A DNA stretch of 64,000 nucleotides, from positions 868,001-932,000 of the forward strand of contig JAVSMN010000001.1 of assembly GCA_032027205.1 (NCBI GenBank), written 5' to 3'. Under the pieces are notes generated by a model that was not told the origin of the DNA, did no database searches, and saw only the letters and a list, made by a program, of their open reading frames with translations. A program made the position numbers and the translations under genes. Shown here piece after piece: positions 42,116-51,302 of the stretch (positions are counted from its first letter, which is position 1; every line of letters starts with the position of its first letter). The stretch is from Zeimonas sp032027205. GTDB lineage: Bacteria; Pseudomonadota; Gammaproteobacteria; Burkholderiales; Burkholderiaceae_E.

Positions 42116-43726
42116 ATGCAAGCCCTTCCCGAATACGCGCGGCGACGCACTTTCGCCATCATCTCGCACCCCGACGCGGGCAAGACGACGCTCACCGAGA
42201 AGCTGCTGCTGTTCTCGGGCGCGATCCAGATCGCCGGCAGCGTGAAGGCGCGCAAGGCCAGCCGGCACGCCACCTCCGACTGGATGGAGATCGAGAAGCA
42301 GCGCGGCATCTCGGTGGCCAGTTCGGTGATGCAGTTCGTGCACCACGATCGGGTGGTCAACCTGCTCGACACGCCGGGCCACCAGGACTTCTCCGAAGAC
42401 ACCTATCGCGTGCTCACCGCGGTGGACGCGGCGCTGATGGTGATCGACGCGGCCAACGGCATCGAGACGCAGACGCTGCGGCTGCTGAAGATCTGCCGCA
42501 GCCGCAACATCCCTATCCTCACCTTCGTCAACAAGCTCGACCGCGAGGTGCGCGGCCCGCTCGAGCTGCTCGACGAGATCGAGCGCGAGCTCGGAATGAC
42601 GCCGATCCCGTTCACCTGGCCGATCGGCATGGGCAACCGCTTTCGCGGCGTCTACGATTTCCGCAGCTCGCGCGTGCACCGCTTCCGTCCCGGCATGGAC
42701 CGGCTCGGCGGGGAAGACGAAAAGATCGACCCCTCCGACCCGGAGCAGGCGGCGACGTTGGGCGCTCCGTGGCAGGACGCGCAGCCCGAGATCGAACTGG
42801 TGAGCGGAGCGACGCCCGCCTTCGATCGGGAGGCGTTCGTCGCCGCCCGGCAGACGCCGGTGTTCTTCGGTTCGGCGATCAACAACTTCGGCGTCGCCGA
42901 GGTGCTCGACGCGATCGTCGATCTCGTCCCGATGCCGGGGCCGAAACACGCCGACGAACGCATGGTCGCCCCGGACGAGCCGCGCTTCTCGGGCGTCGTG
43001 TTCAAGGTGCAGGCGAACATGGATCCGCAGCACCGCGATCGCGTCGCCTTCGTTCGCGTGTGCTCCGGGCGCTTCGAGCGCGGCATGCAACTGGTGAACG
43101 CGCGCACGAAGCGATCGCTTCGGCCGCACAACGTCGTCACCTTCCTGTCGCAGCGGCGAGATCTCGTCGACGAAGCGTATCCGGGCGACATCATCGGCAT
43201 CCCGAATCACGGCACGCTCAGCCTGGGCGACACGCTCACCGAAGGCGAGACGCTGCACTTCAGCGGATTGCCGTTCTTCGCGCCGGAGTCGTTCCGCACG
43301 ATCGAGGTCGTCGACCCGATGAAGGCCAAGCAGTTGCGGGCGGCGTTGGCGCAATTGGGCGACGAAGGCGCGATCCAGGTCTTCCGCCTCGACGGCGGCG
43401 CGCAATTGCTGCTCGGTGCGGTCGGCGAACTGCAGTTCGAGGTCGTCGCGCACCGGCTGCGCGTCGAGTACAACGTGGCGGCGCGCATCACCCCGGCCGC
43501 GTTCACCATGGCGCGCTGGCTCGACGCCGACGACGAGACGATGGTCGCCCGCTTCATCGAACAGAACGCCTCGCGCATCGCGTACGACGCGGCCGATGCG
43601 CCGACCTGGCTGGTGCGCTCACCGCACGAGATCACGGTGGCGCAGGAACGCTGGCCGCAATTGCGCTTCAGCGCGATGCGCGAACGCGGCGGAGCCCGCT
43701 TCACGCTGGTCGATCACGTCGGCTGA
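42116..43726 (+). CDS. prfC: Peptide chain release factor 3
   Basis: RF3 is the GTPase that recycles RF1 and RF2 from the ribosome after termination. The 536-residue protein has G1 ISHPDAGKTTLTEKLL, the switch region RGISVASSVMQF, G3 LLDTPGHQDFSEDTYR, and G4 TFVNKLDRE. DIIGIPNHGTLSLGDTL and the C-terminal LRFSAMRERGGARFTLVDHVG follow. It is complete. It is probably transcribed alone or with the lipoprotein gene upstream. Confidence 0.97.
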   Translation: MQALPEYARRRTFAIISHPDAGKTTLTEKLLLFSGAIQIAGSVKARKASRHATSDWMEIEKQRGISVASSVMQFVHHDRVVNLLDTPGHQDFSEDTYRVLTAVDAALMVIDAANGIETQTLRLLKICRSRNIPILTFVNKLDREVRGPLELLDEIERELGMTPIPFTWPIGMGNRFRGVYDFRSSRVHRFRPGMDRLGGEDEKIDPSDPEQAATLGAPWQDAQPEIELVSGATPAFDREAFVAARQTPVFFGSAINNFGVAEVLDAIVDLVPMPGPKHADERMVAPDEPRFSGVVFKVQANMDPQHRDRVAFVRVCSGRFERGMQLVNARTKRSLRPHNVVTFLSQRRDLVDEAYPGDIIGIPNHGTLSLGDTLTEGETLHFSGLPFFAPESFRTIEVVDPMKAKQLRAALAQLGDEGAIQVFRLDGGAQLLLGAVGELQFEVVAHRLRVEYNVAARITPAAFTMARWLDADDETMVARFIEQNASRIAYDAADAPTWLVRSPHEITVAQERWPQLRFSAMRERGGARFTLVDHVG

Positions 43727-43732
43727 CTGCGA

Positions 43733-43748
43733 CGGGGCACTTGCCCCG
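43733..43748 (+). terminator. Hairpin after prfC
   Basis: CGGGGCA (43733-43739) and TGCCCCG (43742-43748) form a 7-bp inverted repeat with a 2-base spacer, 6 bases after the prfC stop. The true loop would open to at least 4 bases. No T-run follows, so intrinsic termination is uncertain. Confidence 0.35.
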
Positions 43749-43832
43749 CCCGCGCACGCCGAAGTCGCTGCACCGGTTGGACCGGGTGCGACAATTGCCC
43801 CAGCGATCCGACCCAACCGCGGAAGACCAAGC

Positions 43833-44693
43833 ATGCGCTGGCGAGGCCAACGGGAAAGCTCGAACATCGAAGACCGTCGGGGTCTGCCGATTCCCGGCGG
43901 TGCAGGCGGACTGGGCATCGGCACGGTCATCGTCGCCTTCGTCGCCGCCTGGTTCCTCGGCATCGACCCCGGCGTGCTGCTGGGCATGCTCTCCGGCGCC
44001 GGCGGGCCGCCGACGCAGTCGGAGCAGGTCGCGCCCGGCGCCAACGGCGCGCCGACCGACGACGAAGGCCGCTTTGCCTCGGTGGTGCTCGCCAGCACCG
44101 AGGACGTCTGGTCGGGCATCTTCCGGCAATCCAACACCACCTACCGGCCGCCGCGGCTCGTGCTCTTCGAGCAGCGCGTCGACACCGCATGCGGGCTCGC
44201 CGGCGCCGCATCGGGACCGTTCTACTGCCCGGGCGATCAGCGGCTGTACATCGACCTCAGTTTCTTCCGCGTGCTCAGTCAGCGTCTCGGCGCGCAAGGC
44301 GACTTCGCCCGCGCGTATGTGATTGCCCACGAAGTCGGGCACCACGTGCAGAACCTCGAAGGGACGATGGACCAGCTGCAGCGGGCGCGGCAGCAGGTGT
44401 CGGAAACCCAGTACAACGCGCTGTCGGTGCGCGTGGAGCTGCAGGCCGACTGCTACGCCGGCGTCTGGGCCAACCACGCGCAGCAGGCGCGCCAGTGGCT
44501 CGAGGCGGGCGATATCGAGGAAGGCATCAACGCGGCAGCCGCGGTCGGCGACGACCGCTTGCAGCGCCAGATGCAGGGAACCGTGGTACCGGAGACCTTC
44601 ACGCACGGCTCCTCGGCGCAACGCGTGCGCTGGTTCCGCACCGGGCTCGACAGCGGCGACCCGAAGGCCTGCAACACCTTCGGACGCGGCTGA
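43833..44693 (+). CDS. Neutral zinc metallopeptidase (YpfJ family)
   Basis: This 286-residue protein begins MRWRGQRESSNIEDRRG, the standard YpfJ start, and has one transmembrane helix at about 28-50. The large domain after it has the zinc motif VIAHEVGHHVQNLEG near residue 170, and VELQADCYAGVWA supplies the third ligand region. CNTFGRG closes the protein as in the family. The predicted protease faces the periplasm if the helix is an anchor. Substrate is unknown. It is convergent with the BON-domain gene with no spacing. Confidence 0.92.
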   Translation: MRWRGQRESSNIEDRRGLPIPGGAGGLGIGTVIVAFVAAWFLGIDPGVLLGMLSGAGGPPTQSEQVAPGANGAPTDDEGRFASVVLASTEDVWSGIFRQSNTTYRPPRLVLFEQRVDTACGLAGAASGPFYCPGDQRLYIDLSFFRVLSQRLGAQGDFARAYVIAHEVGHHVQNLEGTMDQLQRARQQVSETQYNALSVRVELQADCYAGVWANHAQQARQWLEAGDIEEGINAAAAVGDDRLQRQMQGTVVPETFTHGSSAQRVRWFRTGLDSGDPKACNTFGRG

Positions 44694-45191
44694 TCAGCGC
44701 AGCCGCTCGACCGGCGCCGTTCCCTCGACCTTCATCGCATCCTGCACGGCGGTGACGCCACCCGTGGCGCGCGCGATTGCCAGCGCACGGTGCGCAACCG
44801 CCTCGGTGGCGACGTTGCCCGACAGATTCGCGATGCCGCGCGTGACGGCAATGTCGATCGGCTGCGCCCGCGTTACGTGATCGCTGGCGAGCGCGACTCG
44901 CACGCGCTCGGCGATCGACTGGTCGATCGACACCTCGATCGGCGAGCGGGGAGGGGGCGGATCGTCAGTGGCCGGCGTGACCGACGGGGGCGCCGTCGGC
45001 GCGGCGGCTTTCGGAACCGGGGCCGGCGCCGAAGGCGTGCTGTCGACCGGCGTAGCCTGCGCGTAGCGTTCACGTTCTGCCGATTGCGCCAGCACCACCG
45101 CTGCGCACAGCAGCACCGACGAGGCGATCAGCCCGGAAGCGATCCAGCGCGACAACTGCTTCTCGGAGTATCGCGTCTCGAAGACCTTCAT
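44694..45191 (-). CDS. BON-domain exported protein
   Basis: This 165-residue protein has an N-terminal hydrophobic segment (about 14-36) that could be an uncleaved signal anchor or signal peptide. A Pro/Ala-rich linker follows (about 50-85). One BON domain (about 90-160) is visible, with VRVALASDH...IDIAVTRGIANLSGNVATEAVAHRALAIARATGGVTAVQDAM. BON domains bind membranes or lipids and occur in osmotic-stress proteins such as OsmY. The role is inferred as envelope or periplasm stress. ATG 45191 removes an Arg/Pro-rich extension that does not look coding. Confidence 0.8.
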   Translation of the reverse strand: MKVFETRYSEKQLSRWIASGLIASSVLLCAAVVLAQSAERERYAQATPVDSTPSAPAPVPKAAAPTAPPSVTPATDDPPPPRSPIEVSIDQSIAERVRVALASDHVTRAQPIDIAVTRGIANLSGNVATEAVAHRALAIARATGGVTAVQDAMKVEGTAPVERLR

Positions 45192-45335
45192 CGCATCGGG
45201 TTCCTGCGGATATGACGACGGAGGAAACGAGCGGAAGCAAGCGACGGGCCCGAGCGCATCGGCGAATTCCGGAAAAATGCGGGCGCGTGAATTGCGAGCC
45301 ACGCCCGCCCTCCGTTACCGGAACATCAGCCGCAG

Positions 45336-47825
45336 ATGGCGTCGACGGATCCGCTGCAGCGGTATCGCGAAAAGCGCGACTTCCGCATCACCGGCGAGCC
45401 CTCCGGCCAGCGCGCGTCGAAGCGCGAACTGCCCGCCGTCGAGCGCGCCTTCGTCGTGCAGAAGCACGCGGCGCGGCGGCTGCACTACGACTTCCGGCTC
45501 GAGCTCGACGGCGCGCTGAAGAGCTGGGCAGTACCCAAAGGACCGAGCCTCGATCCCGATGCCAAGCGCATGGCGGTGCACGTCGAGGATCACCCGCTCG
45601 AATATGGGAGCTTCGAGGGAACGATTCCGCCGAAGCAGTACGGCGCCGGCACCGTGATCGTCTGGGACCACGGAACCTGGATCGCCGAAGGCGACCCGAG
45701 CGAAGGCTATCGGGACGGCAAGCTGAAGTTCGAGTTGCGCGGGGAGAAACTGCGCGGACGCTGGACGCTGGTTCGGATGCACGGCCACGCCGACGAACGC
45801 CAGGAACCGTGGCTGCTGATCAAGGAGCGCGACGCGTTCGCGCGTCCGGAACGGGATTACTCCGTCGTCGACGCGTTGCCGGACAGTGCGCTTGCGGCGC
45901 CCGACCGCTCGGCACCACCGCCTCAGGCGCGTGAAGCCGCGCTCCCCGAGTCGCTCGATCCGCAACTCGCCACGCTGGTCGGCACCGTCCCCGCTTCCGG
46001 CGCGTGGAGCTGGGAGATGAAGTTCGACGGCTACCGGCTGCTCGCGCGCGTCGACGGCAGCGACGTGCGACTGCTGACGCGCAATGGCCACGACTGGACG
46101 CAGCGCATGCCTTCGCTGGCGCGCGCCATCGGTGAACTCCGGCTGCCCGGCGGATGGCTGGACGGAGAGATCGTCGTGGCCGACGCCGACGGCGTGCCCG
46201 ATTTCCAGCAACTGCAGAACGCCTTCGACAGCGCGCGCACCGACGACATCGTCTACTACGCGTTCGACATGCCGTTCTGCTGCGGTTACGACCTGCGGCA
46301 GGTTCCGCTACGCGAGCGTCGCGCGCTGCTGCAGGAGTGGCTGGCCGCGCATCCTTCGGAGCGCTTGCGCTTCAGCGAGGACTTCTCCGCAGCGCCCGGC
46401 GAGCTGCTTCGTTCGGCCTGCGAGCTGGGGATGGAAGGGCTGATCGGCAAGCGCATCGATTCGACCTACGTCTCGGGTCGCTCGACCAGCTGGATCAAGC
46501 TCAAGTGCACGAACCGCCAGGAGTTCGTCGTCGGCGGCTACACCGAGCCGCAGGGGTCGCGCAACGCGTTCGGCGCGCTGCTGCTCGGCGTGCACGACGA
46601 CGAGGAAACGCTGCGCTACGTAGGCAAGGTGGGCAGCGGATTCGACGAAAAGCGCCTTCAGGAGCTGCACGCGCAACTGACGGAGCGAGAGACGGCGGCA
46701 TCGCCGTTCGCGCAGCGCGTCCGCGAGCGCGGCGCGCACTGGGTCCGCCCCGAGCTGGTGGCCGAGGTGTCGTTCACGCAATGGACGAGCGAAGGGCGCA
46801 TCCGGCATCCGGTGTTCCACGGCCTTCGCGACGACAAGCCGGCAATGCAGATCCGTCGCGAGAACGCGCGCGACGCCGCGTCGCTGCAGGGACCGGACCC
46901 CTCGGCGGACGCGCGCGCCGAGCGGCTGCTGGCCGGCACACGCGTGAGCAATCCGGAGCGCGTGATCGACGCAAGCAGCGGCATCACGAAACTCGATCTC
47001 GTTCGCTACTACGCGATCGTCGCCAAGGCCATGATGCCGCACCTGAAGCGCCGGCCGGTGGCGCTCGTGCGCACGCCGGACGGAATCGCCGGGCAGCGCT
47101 TTTTCCAGAAGCATGCGAGCACGTCGGCGATGCCCGGCGTGCGCTCGCTCGACCCGAAATACGACCCCGGTGAGGAACCGCTGATCGAGATCGCCAGCGA
47201 AAAGGGGCTGGTGACCGCGGCGCAGATGAACGCGATCGAGTTCCACACCTGGAACGCAACGACGCGCGCAATCGAAAAGCCCGATCGCATGATCTTCGAT
47301 CTCGATCCGGGCGAGGGAGTCGAGTGGCGCCAGGTGATCGAGGCCGCCCAACTCGTGCACGCACTGCTCGACGAACTCGCGCTGGCGAGCTTCGTGAAGA
47401 CGAGCGGCGGCAAGGGCCTGCACGTCGTCGTGCCGCTCGCTCCCAGGCACGGTTGGGAAACCGTGAAGGGACTGTCGCGTGCAATCGTCGTGCACCTTGC
47501 GCGCACGCTGCCCGATCGCTTCGTCGCGAAGAGCGGCCCGTCGAACCGAAAGGGCCGCATCTTCGCCGACTACCTGCGCAATGGCCGCGGCGCGACGACG
47601 GTGGCGGCCTGGTCGACACGCGCCCGGCCCGGCATCGGCGTATCGGTTCCGCTGTCGTGGGACGAACTCCCCGAGATCGCCAGCGGCGACCATTGGACCG
47701 TGCGCAACGTCGGGCCGCGCCTCGCGGCGCCCGATCCGTGGGCCGCGTACGCGAAGACGCGGCAGACGATCGATACGGCGATGGAGACACTGGAGTTCAC
47801 GCCGGCGAATGTTTCGAAGCGGTGA
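45336..47825 (+). CDS. ligD: ATP-dependent DNA ligase LigD, three-domain
   Basis: LigD performs end processing and joining in bacterial non-homologous end joining. The 829-residue protein has the order phosphoesterase, ligase, polymerase. The phosphoesterase (1 to about 190) has FVVQKHAARRLHYDFRLELDG and WAVPKGPS. The ligase (about 205-510) has its adenylated Lys229 in EMKFDGYRLL and closes with SWIKLKC. The polymerase/primase (about 535-829) has MIFDLDPGEG and FVKTSGGKGLHVVVPL. All catalytic motifs are present. It is divergent from the BON gene. No Ku gene, the usual partner, is in the window. Confidence 0.96.
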   Translation: MASTDPLQRYREKRDFRITGEPSGQRASKRELPAVERAFVVQKHAARRLHYDFRLELDGALKSWAVPKGPSLDPDAKRMAVHVEDHPLEYGSFEGTIPPKQYGAGTVIVWDHGTWIAEGDPSEGYRDGKLKFELRGEKLRGRWTLVRMHGHADERQEPWLLIKERDAFARPERDYSVVDALPDSALAAPDRSAPPPQAREAALPESLDPQLATLVGTVPASGAWSWEMKFDGYRLLARVDGSDVRLLTRNGHDWTQRMPSLARAIGELRLPGGWLDGEIVVADADGVPDFQQLQNAFDSARTDDIVYYAFDMPFCCGYDLRQVPLRERRALLQEWLAAHPSERLRFSEDFSAAPGELLRSACELGMEGLIGKRIDSTYVSGRSTSWIKLKCTNRQEFVVGGYTEPQGSRNAFGALLLGVHDDEETLRYVGKVGSGFDEKRLQELHAQLTERETAASPFAQRVRERGAHWVRPELVAEVSFTQWTSEGRIRHPVFHGLRDDKPAMQIRRENARDAASLQGPDPSADARAERLLAGTRVSNPERVIDASSGITKLDLVRYYAIVAKAMMPHLKRRPVALVRTPDGIAGQRFFQKHASTSAMPGVRSLDPKYDPGEEPLIEIASEKGLVTAAQMNAIEFHTWNATTRAIEKPDRMIFDLDPGEGVEWRQVIEAAQLVHALLDELALASFVKTSGGKGLHVVVPLAPRHGWETVKGLSRAIVVHLARTLPDRFVAKSGPSNRKGRIFADYLRNGRGATTVAAWSTRARPGIGVSVPLSWDELPEIASGDHWTVRNVGPRLAAPDPWAAYAKTRQTIDTAMETLEFTPANVSKR

Positions 47826-48028
47826 TCGCAGCGGCGCCGACCAGCACCGAGAGCGGGCGCGGGGCGCCGATGACGCCGCGCGGCGCGGCGCGGAGGCAGA
47901 AATGCGCAAAATCCGCGCGTCCTCGCACGGGCGAGCGGGATCGCCCCGCGAGCATGCGCGGGAAACGAATGAAGTCGCCCACGTCGACTCGCCCAGCTCT
48001 CGTCTGCGTTCGACCGAAGCGGCGCCGC

Positions 48029-48826
48029 TCAGGCGCGCGACGACCCCGCCGCGTCGATCGCGTGCCGCGCGCCGAAACGATCGCCGAACCAGCCGGCGAC
48101 GAGAAACGCCGCCGGAATCAGCACGAGCCCGTAGGTGAGCCAGTGCCCATAGACGCCCTCGGGCCCGTACGGCTCGCTCGCGACATGCCACCACTGGTTG
48201 TCCACCCCCGGCAGCAGCCCCGCCTCGCTGAATTCGTGGAACGCATAGATCACGAGTTGCACCGAGAACAGCACCATGAACGCGGCCGTCACCTGGAAGA
48301 AGCGCGACAGGTTCACGCGCCGCCCGTAGCGCGTCCACGCCCAGGCCATCGCCACGGCGCACAGGACGCCGATCGCGCCGCCGACGAACATGTCGCGCTG
48401 CTCGGCGCTGGCCGCCAGGGCGGCGAGCATCGTCGCGGTTTCGATGCCTTCGCGACCGACCATCAGCGCGGCGAAGGCGAATACCGCCAGCGCGGCGGTG
48501 AAGCCCGAACGGTTCGACGCCGAGTCGAGCCGGGCGCCGATCTCGGCCTTCATCCGCCGGCCGTGACGCAGCATGTGAACGGTGCAGCTGATGACGAGAA
48601 AGGCGGCTGCCGCGGCAAGCCATCCCTCGGTTGCCGGCGTGAGCGCCCCCACCCGCGACAGCACGATGCCGAGCACGATGCTGCCGGCGACGGCCAGCGC
48701 GACGCCGCCGCGCAGCGGCGCGAGCAGTTGCGGACGTCCTGTCTGGCGCAGGAAAGCCGCACTGAGCGCGACGATCAGGAAGGCTTCGAGCCCCTCGCGG
48801 AAGGTAATCATCAGCGTCGCGTACAT
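48029..48826 (-). CDS. FTR1-family high-affinity iron permease
   Basis: This 265-residue membrane protein has seven hydrophobic segments and two REGxE-type motifs, FREGLEAFLIV near residue 10 and VGREGIETATML near 130, as required in FTR1/EfeU iron permeases. YGHWLTYGLVLIPAAFLVAG lies near the end. It would import iron, probably ferric ions after oxidation of Fe(II). The usual partners EfeO and EfeB are absent here, so another oxidase or none may be used. ATG 48826 puts the first REGLE motif in its normal place. Confidence 0.9.
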   Translation of the reverse strand: MYATLMITFREGLEAFLIVALSAAFLRQTGRPQLLAPLRGGVALAVAGSIVLGIVLSRVGALTPATEGWLAAAAAFLVISCTVHMLRHGRRMKAEIGARLDSASNRSGFTAALAVFAFAALMVGREGIETATMLAALAASAEQRDMFVGGAIGVLCAVAMAWAWTRYGRRVNLSRFFQVTAAFMVLFSVQLVIYAFHEFSEAGLLPGVDNQWWHVASEPYGPEGVYGHWLTYGLVLIPAAFLVAGWFGDRFGARHAIDAAGSSRA

Positions 48827-48875
48827 CGCTCGGATCCTCGTGGGCCGACAGATCACCAGTCTACGCGAATCATTC

Positions 48876-51302
48876 TCATCTGCACGGTCGCCAATGCCAA
48901 TTCTTGATTTCCGGCAAGTCTTCGCCGTGTTCCGCGACCCAGCGGCGATGCCGCTCGATCGTCCGGTCGTACCGCTCGCGCGCCACCTCGCCCAACGGCG
49001 CCAGTCGCGGCACCCGCAGGATCGCGTCGAGCGTCAGCCGGAAACGGTCTATGCGATTGAGCACCACCATGTCGAAGGGCGTCGTCGTGGTTCCCTCGTC
49101 CCGGTAGCCGTGCACGTGCAGGTGCTCGTGGTTGTGACGCTTGTAGGTGAGCCGGTGCACGAGGCCGGGGTAGCCGTGGAACGCGAAGATCACCGGCCGG
49201 TCGACGCCGAAGATCTCGTCGTAGCGCTCGTGCGAAAGGCCGTGCGGATGCTCGTCGCTCGGCTGCAGCGTCATCAGGTCCACCACATTCACCACGCGCA
49301 CGCGGAGGTCGGCGACCGCCTCGCACAGCAGCATGGTCGCGGCCAGCGTCTCCATCGTCGGCACGTCTCCCGCGCAGGCGAGCACGACGTCGGGCGGCTC
49401 GCCCGCGCGCTCGCTTCCCGCCCAGTCCCAGACGCCTGCCCCCTGCTCGCAGTGGCGCGCCGCCGCCTCGATGTCGAGCCACTGCCACTCGGGCTGCTTG
49501 CCGGCGACGATCACGTTCACGTAGTTGCGGCTGCGCAGGCAGTGGTCGGCCACCGAGAGCAGGCAGTTCGCGTCCGGCGGCAGGTAGATGCGCGCGATGT
49601 CCGCCTTCTTGTTGGCGACGTGGTCGAGGAAACCCGGATCCTGGTGCGAGAAGCCGTTGTGGTCCTGTCGCCAGGCGTGCGAGGTCAGCAGGTAGTTCAG
49701 CGACGCGATCGGCGCGCGCCATGCGATGTCCCGAGTCACCTTCAGCCATTTCGCGTGCTGGTTGAGCATCGAGTCGACGATGTGGATGAACGCCTCGTAG
49801 CTCGAGTACAGGCCGTGCCGGCCGGTGAGCAGATAGCCCTCGAGCCAGCCCTGCAGCAGGTTCTCGCTGAGCACCTCCATCACCCGGCCGTCGGGCGCCA
49901 GGTTTTCGTCGGCATCGATCGTCTGCGCCAGCCACGCCTTGTCGGTGATCCGATAGACGTCGTCGAGCCGGTTCGATGCCGTCTCGTCGGGGCCGAAAAG
50001 GCGGAAATTCGCGTGCGCCGCGTTGCGCTCGAAGACGCCGGAGAGGAAGCGGCCGAGCACGCGCGTCGATTCGTGCTGCTCGGCGCCCGGCTGCGCAACC
50101 GGCAGCGCGTAGTCGCGGAAGTCGGGTAGTTGCAGCGCGACGAGCAGTTCGCCGCCGTTGGCATGGGGGTTCATCCCCATGCGGCGCGCGCCGAGCGGCG
50201 CGAGCGCGACGACGTCGTCCACCGGCCGGCCTTCTTCGTCGAAAAGCTCCTCCGGGCGGTACGAGCGCATCCACCGTTCGAGCAGCTTCAGGTGTTCGGG
50301 CTTGTCGAAACCGGCGAAAGGCACCTGGTGCGCGCGCCACGTGCCCTCGATGCGCTCGCCGTCGACGCGATCGGGGCCGGTCCAGCCCTTCGGCGACTGC
50401 AGCACGATCATCGGCCAGCGCGGGCGGTCGAAGCGCTGCCCGGCGGCAGGCATGGTTCGCGCGCCGGCCGCGCGCAGTGCGCTGGGCACGCGATGCCCGC
50501 GCGCATCGCGCTGGATCTGCCGGATGCGCGAGAACGCCGTCTCGAGCGTCGTCGCCATCCGCAGGTGCATCTCGCGCGGATCGTCGCCACAGACGAAATG
50601 CGGCTCGTAGCCGTAGCCGCGCAGCAACTCGCCGAGCTCGTCGTTGCCGATGCGCGCGAGCACGGTCGGGTTCGCGATCTTCCAGCCGTTCAGGTGCAGG
50701 ATCGGCAGCACCGCGCCGTCGCTCGCCGGATCGACGAACTTGTTCGAATGCCAGCTGGTGGCGAGCGCCGCGGTCTCGGCCTCGCCGTCGCCGATCACGC
50801 AGGCGACGACGAGTTCCGGGTTGTCGAGCACGGCGCCCCACGCATGCGACAGCGAGTAGCCGAGCTCGCCGCCCTCGTGGATCGAACCGGGCACCTCGGA
50901 GGCGACGTGGCTCGGCATGCCGTAAGGCCACGAGAACTGCCGAAAGAGCCTCTCCATGCCCTCGCCGTCGCGCGTGACTGCGGGATAGCGCTCGGTGTAC
51001 GAGCCCTCGAGCCAGGTGTTCGCCAGCGCCGCCGGACCGCCGTGTCCGGGGCCGACGATCCAGATCATGTCGACGTCGTGGTCGCGGATCACGCGATTGA
51101 GGTGCGCGTAGACGAAGTTCAGCCCGGGCGTCGTCCCCCAGTGACCGAGCAGGCGCGGCTTGACGTGCTCGCGCACCAGCGGCTGCTCGAGCAGCGGGTT
51201 GGCACGCAGGTAGATCTGGCCCACCGACAGGTAGTTCGCCGCGCGCCACCACCGGTCGATGCGCCGAAGGGCGTCGGCGTCGATGCGAGGCGCTTCGCTC
51301 AT
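48876..51302 (-). CDS. xfp: Phosphoketolase (xylulose 5-phosphate/fructose 6-phosphate)
   Basis: This 808-residue thiamine-diphosphate enzyme splits xylulose 5-phosphate (and often fructose 6-phosphate) to acetyl phosphate plus a shorter sugar phosphate. It has NYLSVGQIYLRANPLL, GHWGTTPGLNFVYAHLNR, WIVGPGHGGPA, SEVPGSIHEGGELGYSL, LTSHAWRQDHNGFSHQDPG and HGYRDEGTTTTPFDM. All are near-universal in the family. In the ThDP loop the sequence is GDGEAETAALATSWHSNKF, where I expect Gly-Pro rather than Ala-Ala after EAET. It is the last gene of the HAD-pgm-xfp operon, overlapping pgm by ATGA. Confidence 0.97.
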   Translation of the reverse strand: MSEAPRIDADALRRIDRWWRAANYLSVGQIYLRANPLLEQPLVREHVKPRLLGHWGTTPGLNFVYAHLNRVIRDHDVDMIWIVGPGHGGPAALANTWLEGSYTERYPAVTRDGEGMERLFRQFSWPYGMPSHVASEVPGSIHEGGELGYSLSHAWGAVLDNPELVVACVIGDGEAETAALATSWHSNKFVDPASDGAVLPILHLNGWKIANPTVLARIGNDELGELLRGYGYEPHFVCGDDPREMHLRMATTLETAFSRIRQIQRDARGHRVPSALRAAGARTMPAAGQRFDRPRWPMIVLQSPKGWTGPDRVDGERIEGTWRAHQVPFAGFDKPEHLKLLERWMRSYRPEELFDEEGRPVDDVVALAPLGARRMGMNPHANGGELLVALQLPDFRDYALPVAQPGAEQHESTRVLGRFLSGVFERNAAHANFRLFGPDETASNRLDDVYRITDKAWLAQTIDADENLAPDGRVMEVLSENLLQGWLEGYLLTGRHGLYSSYEAFIHIVDSMLNQHAKWLKVTRDIAWRAPIASLNYLLTSHAWRQDHNGFSHQDPGFLDHVANKKADIARIYLPPDANCLLSVADHCLRSRNYVNVIVAGKQPEWQWLDIEAAARHCEQGAGVWDWAGSERAGEPPDVVLACAGDVPTMETLAATMLLCEAVADLRVRVVNVVDLMTLQPSDEHPHGLSHERYDEIFGVDRPVIFAFHGYPGLVHRLTYKRHNHEHLHVHGYRDEGTTTTPFDMVVLNRIDRFRLTLDAILRVPRLAPLGEVARERYDRTIERHRRWVAEHGEDLPEIKNWHWRPCR

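Noticed and set aside
47826..48028. Possible ku or other small gene between ligD and the iron permease
   Set aside because: The 203 bases hold no frame with a start site or recognisable motif.
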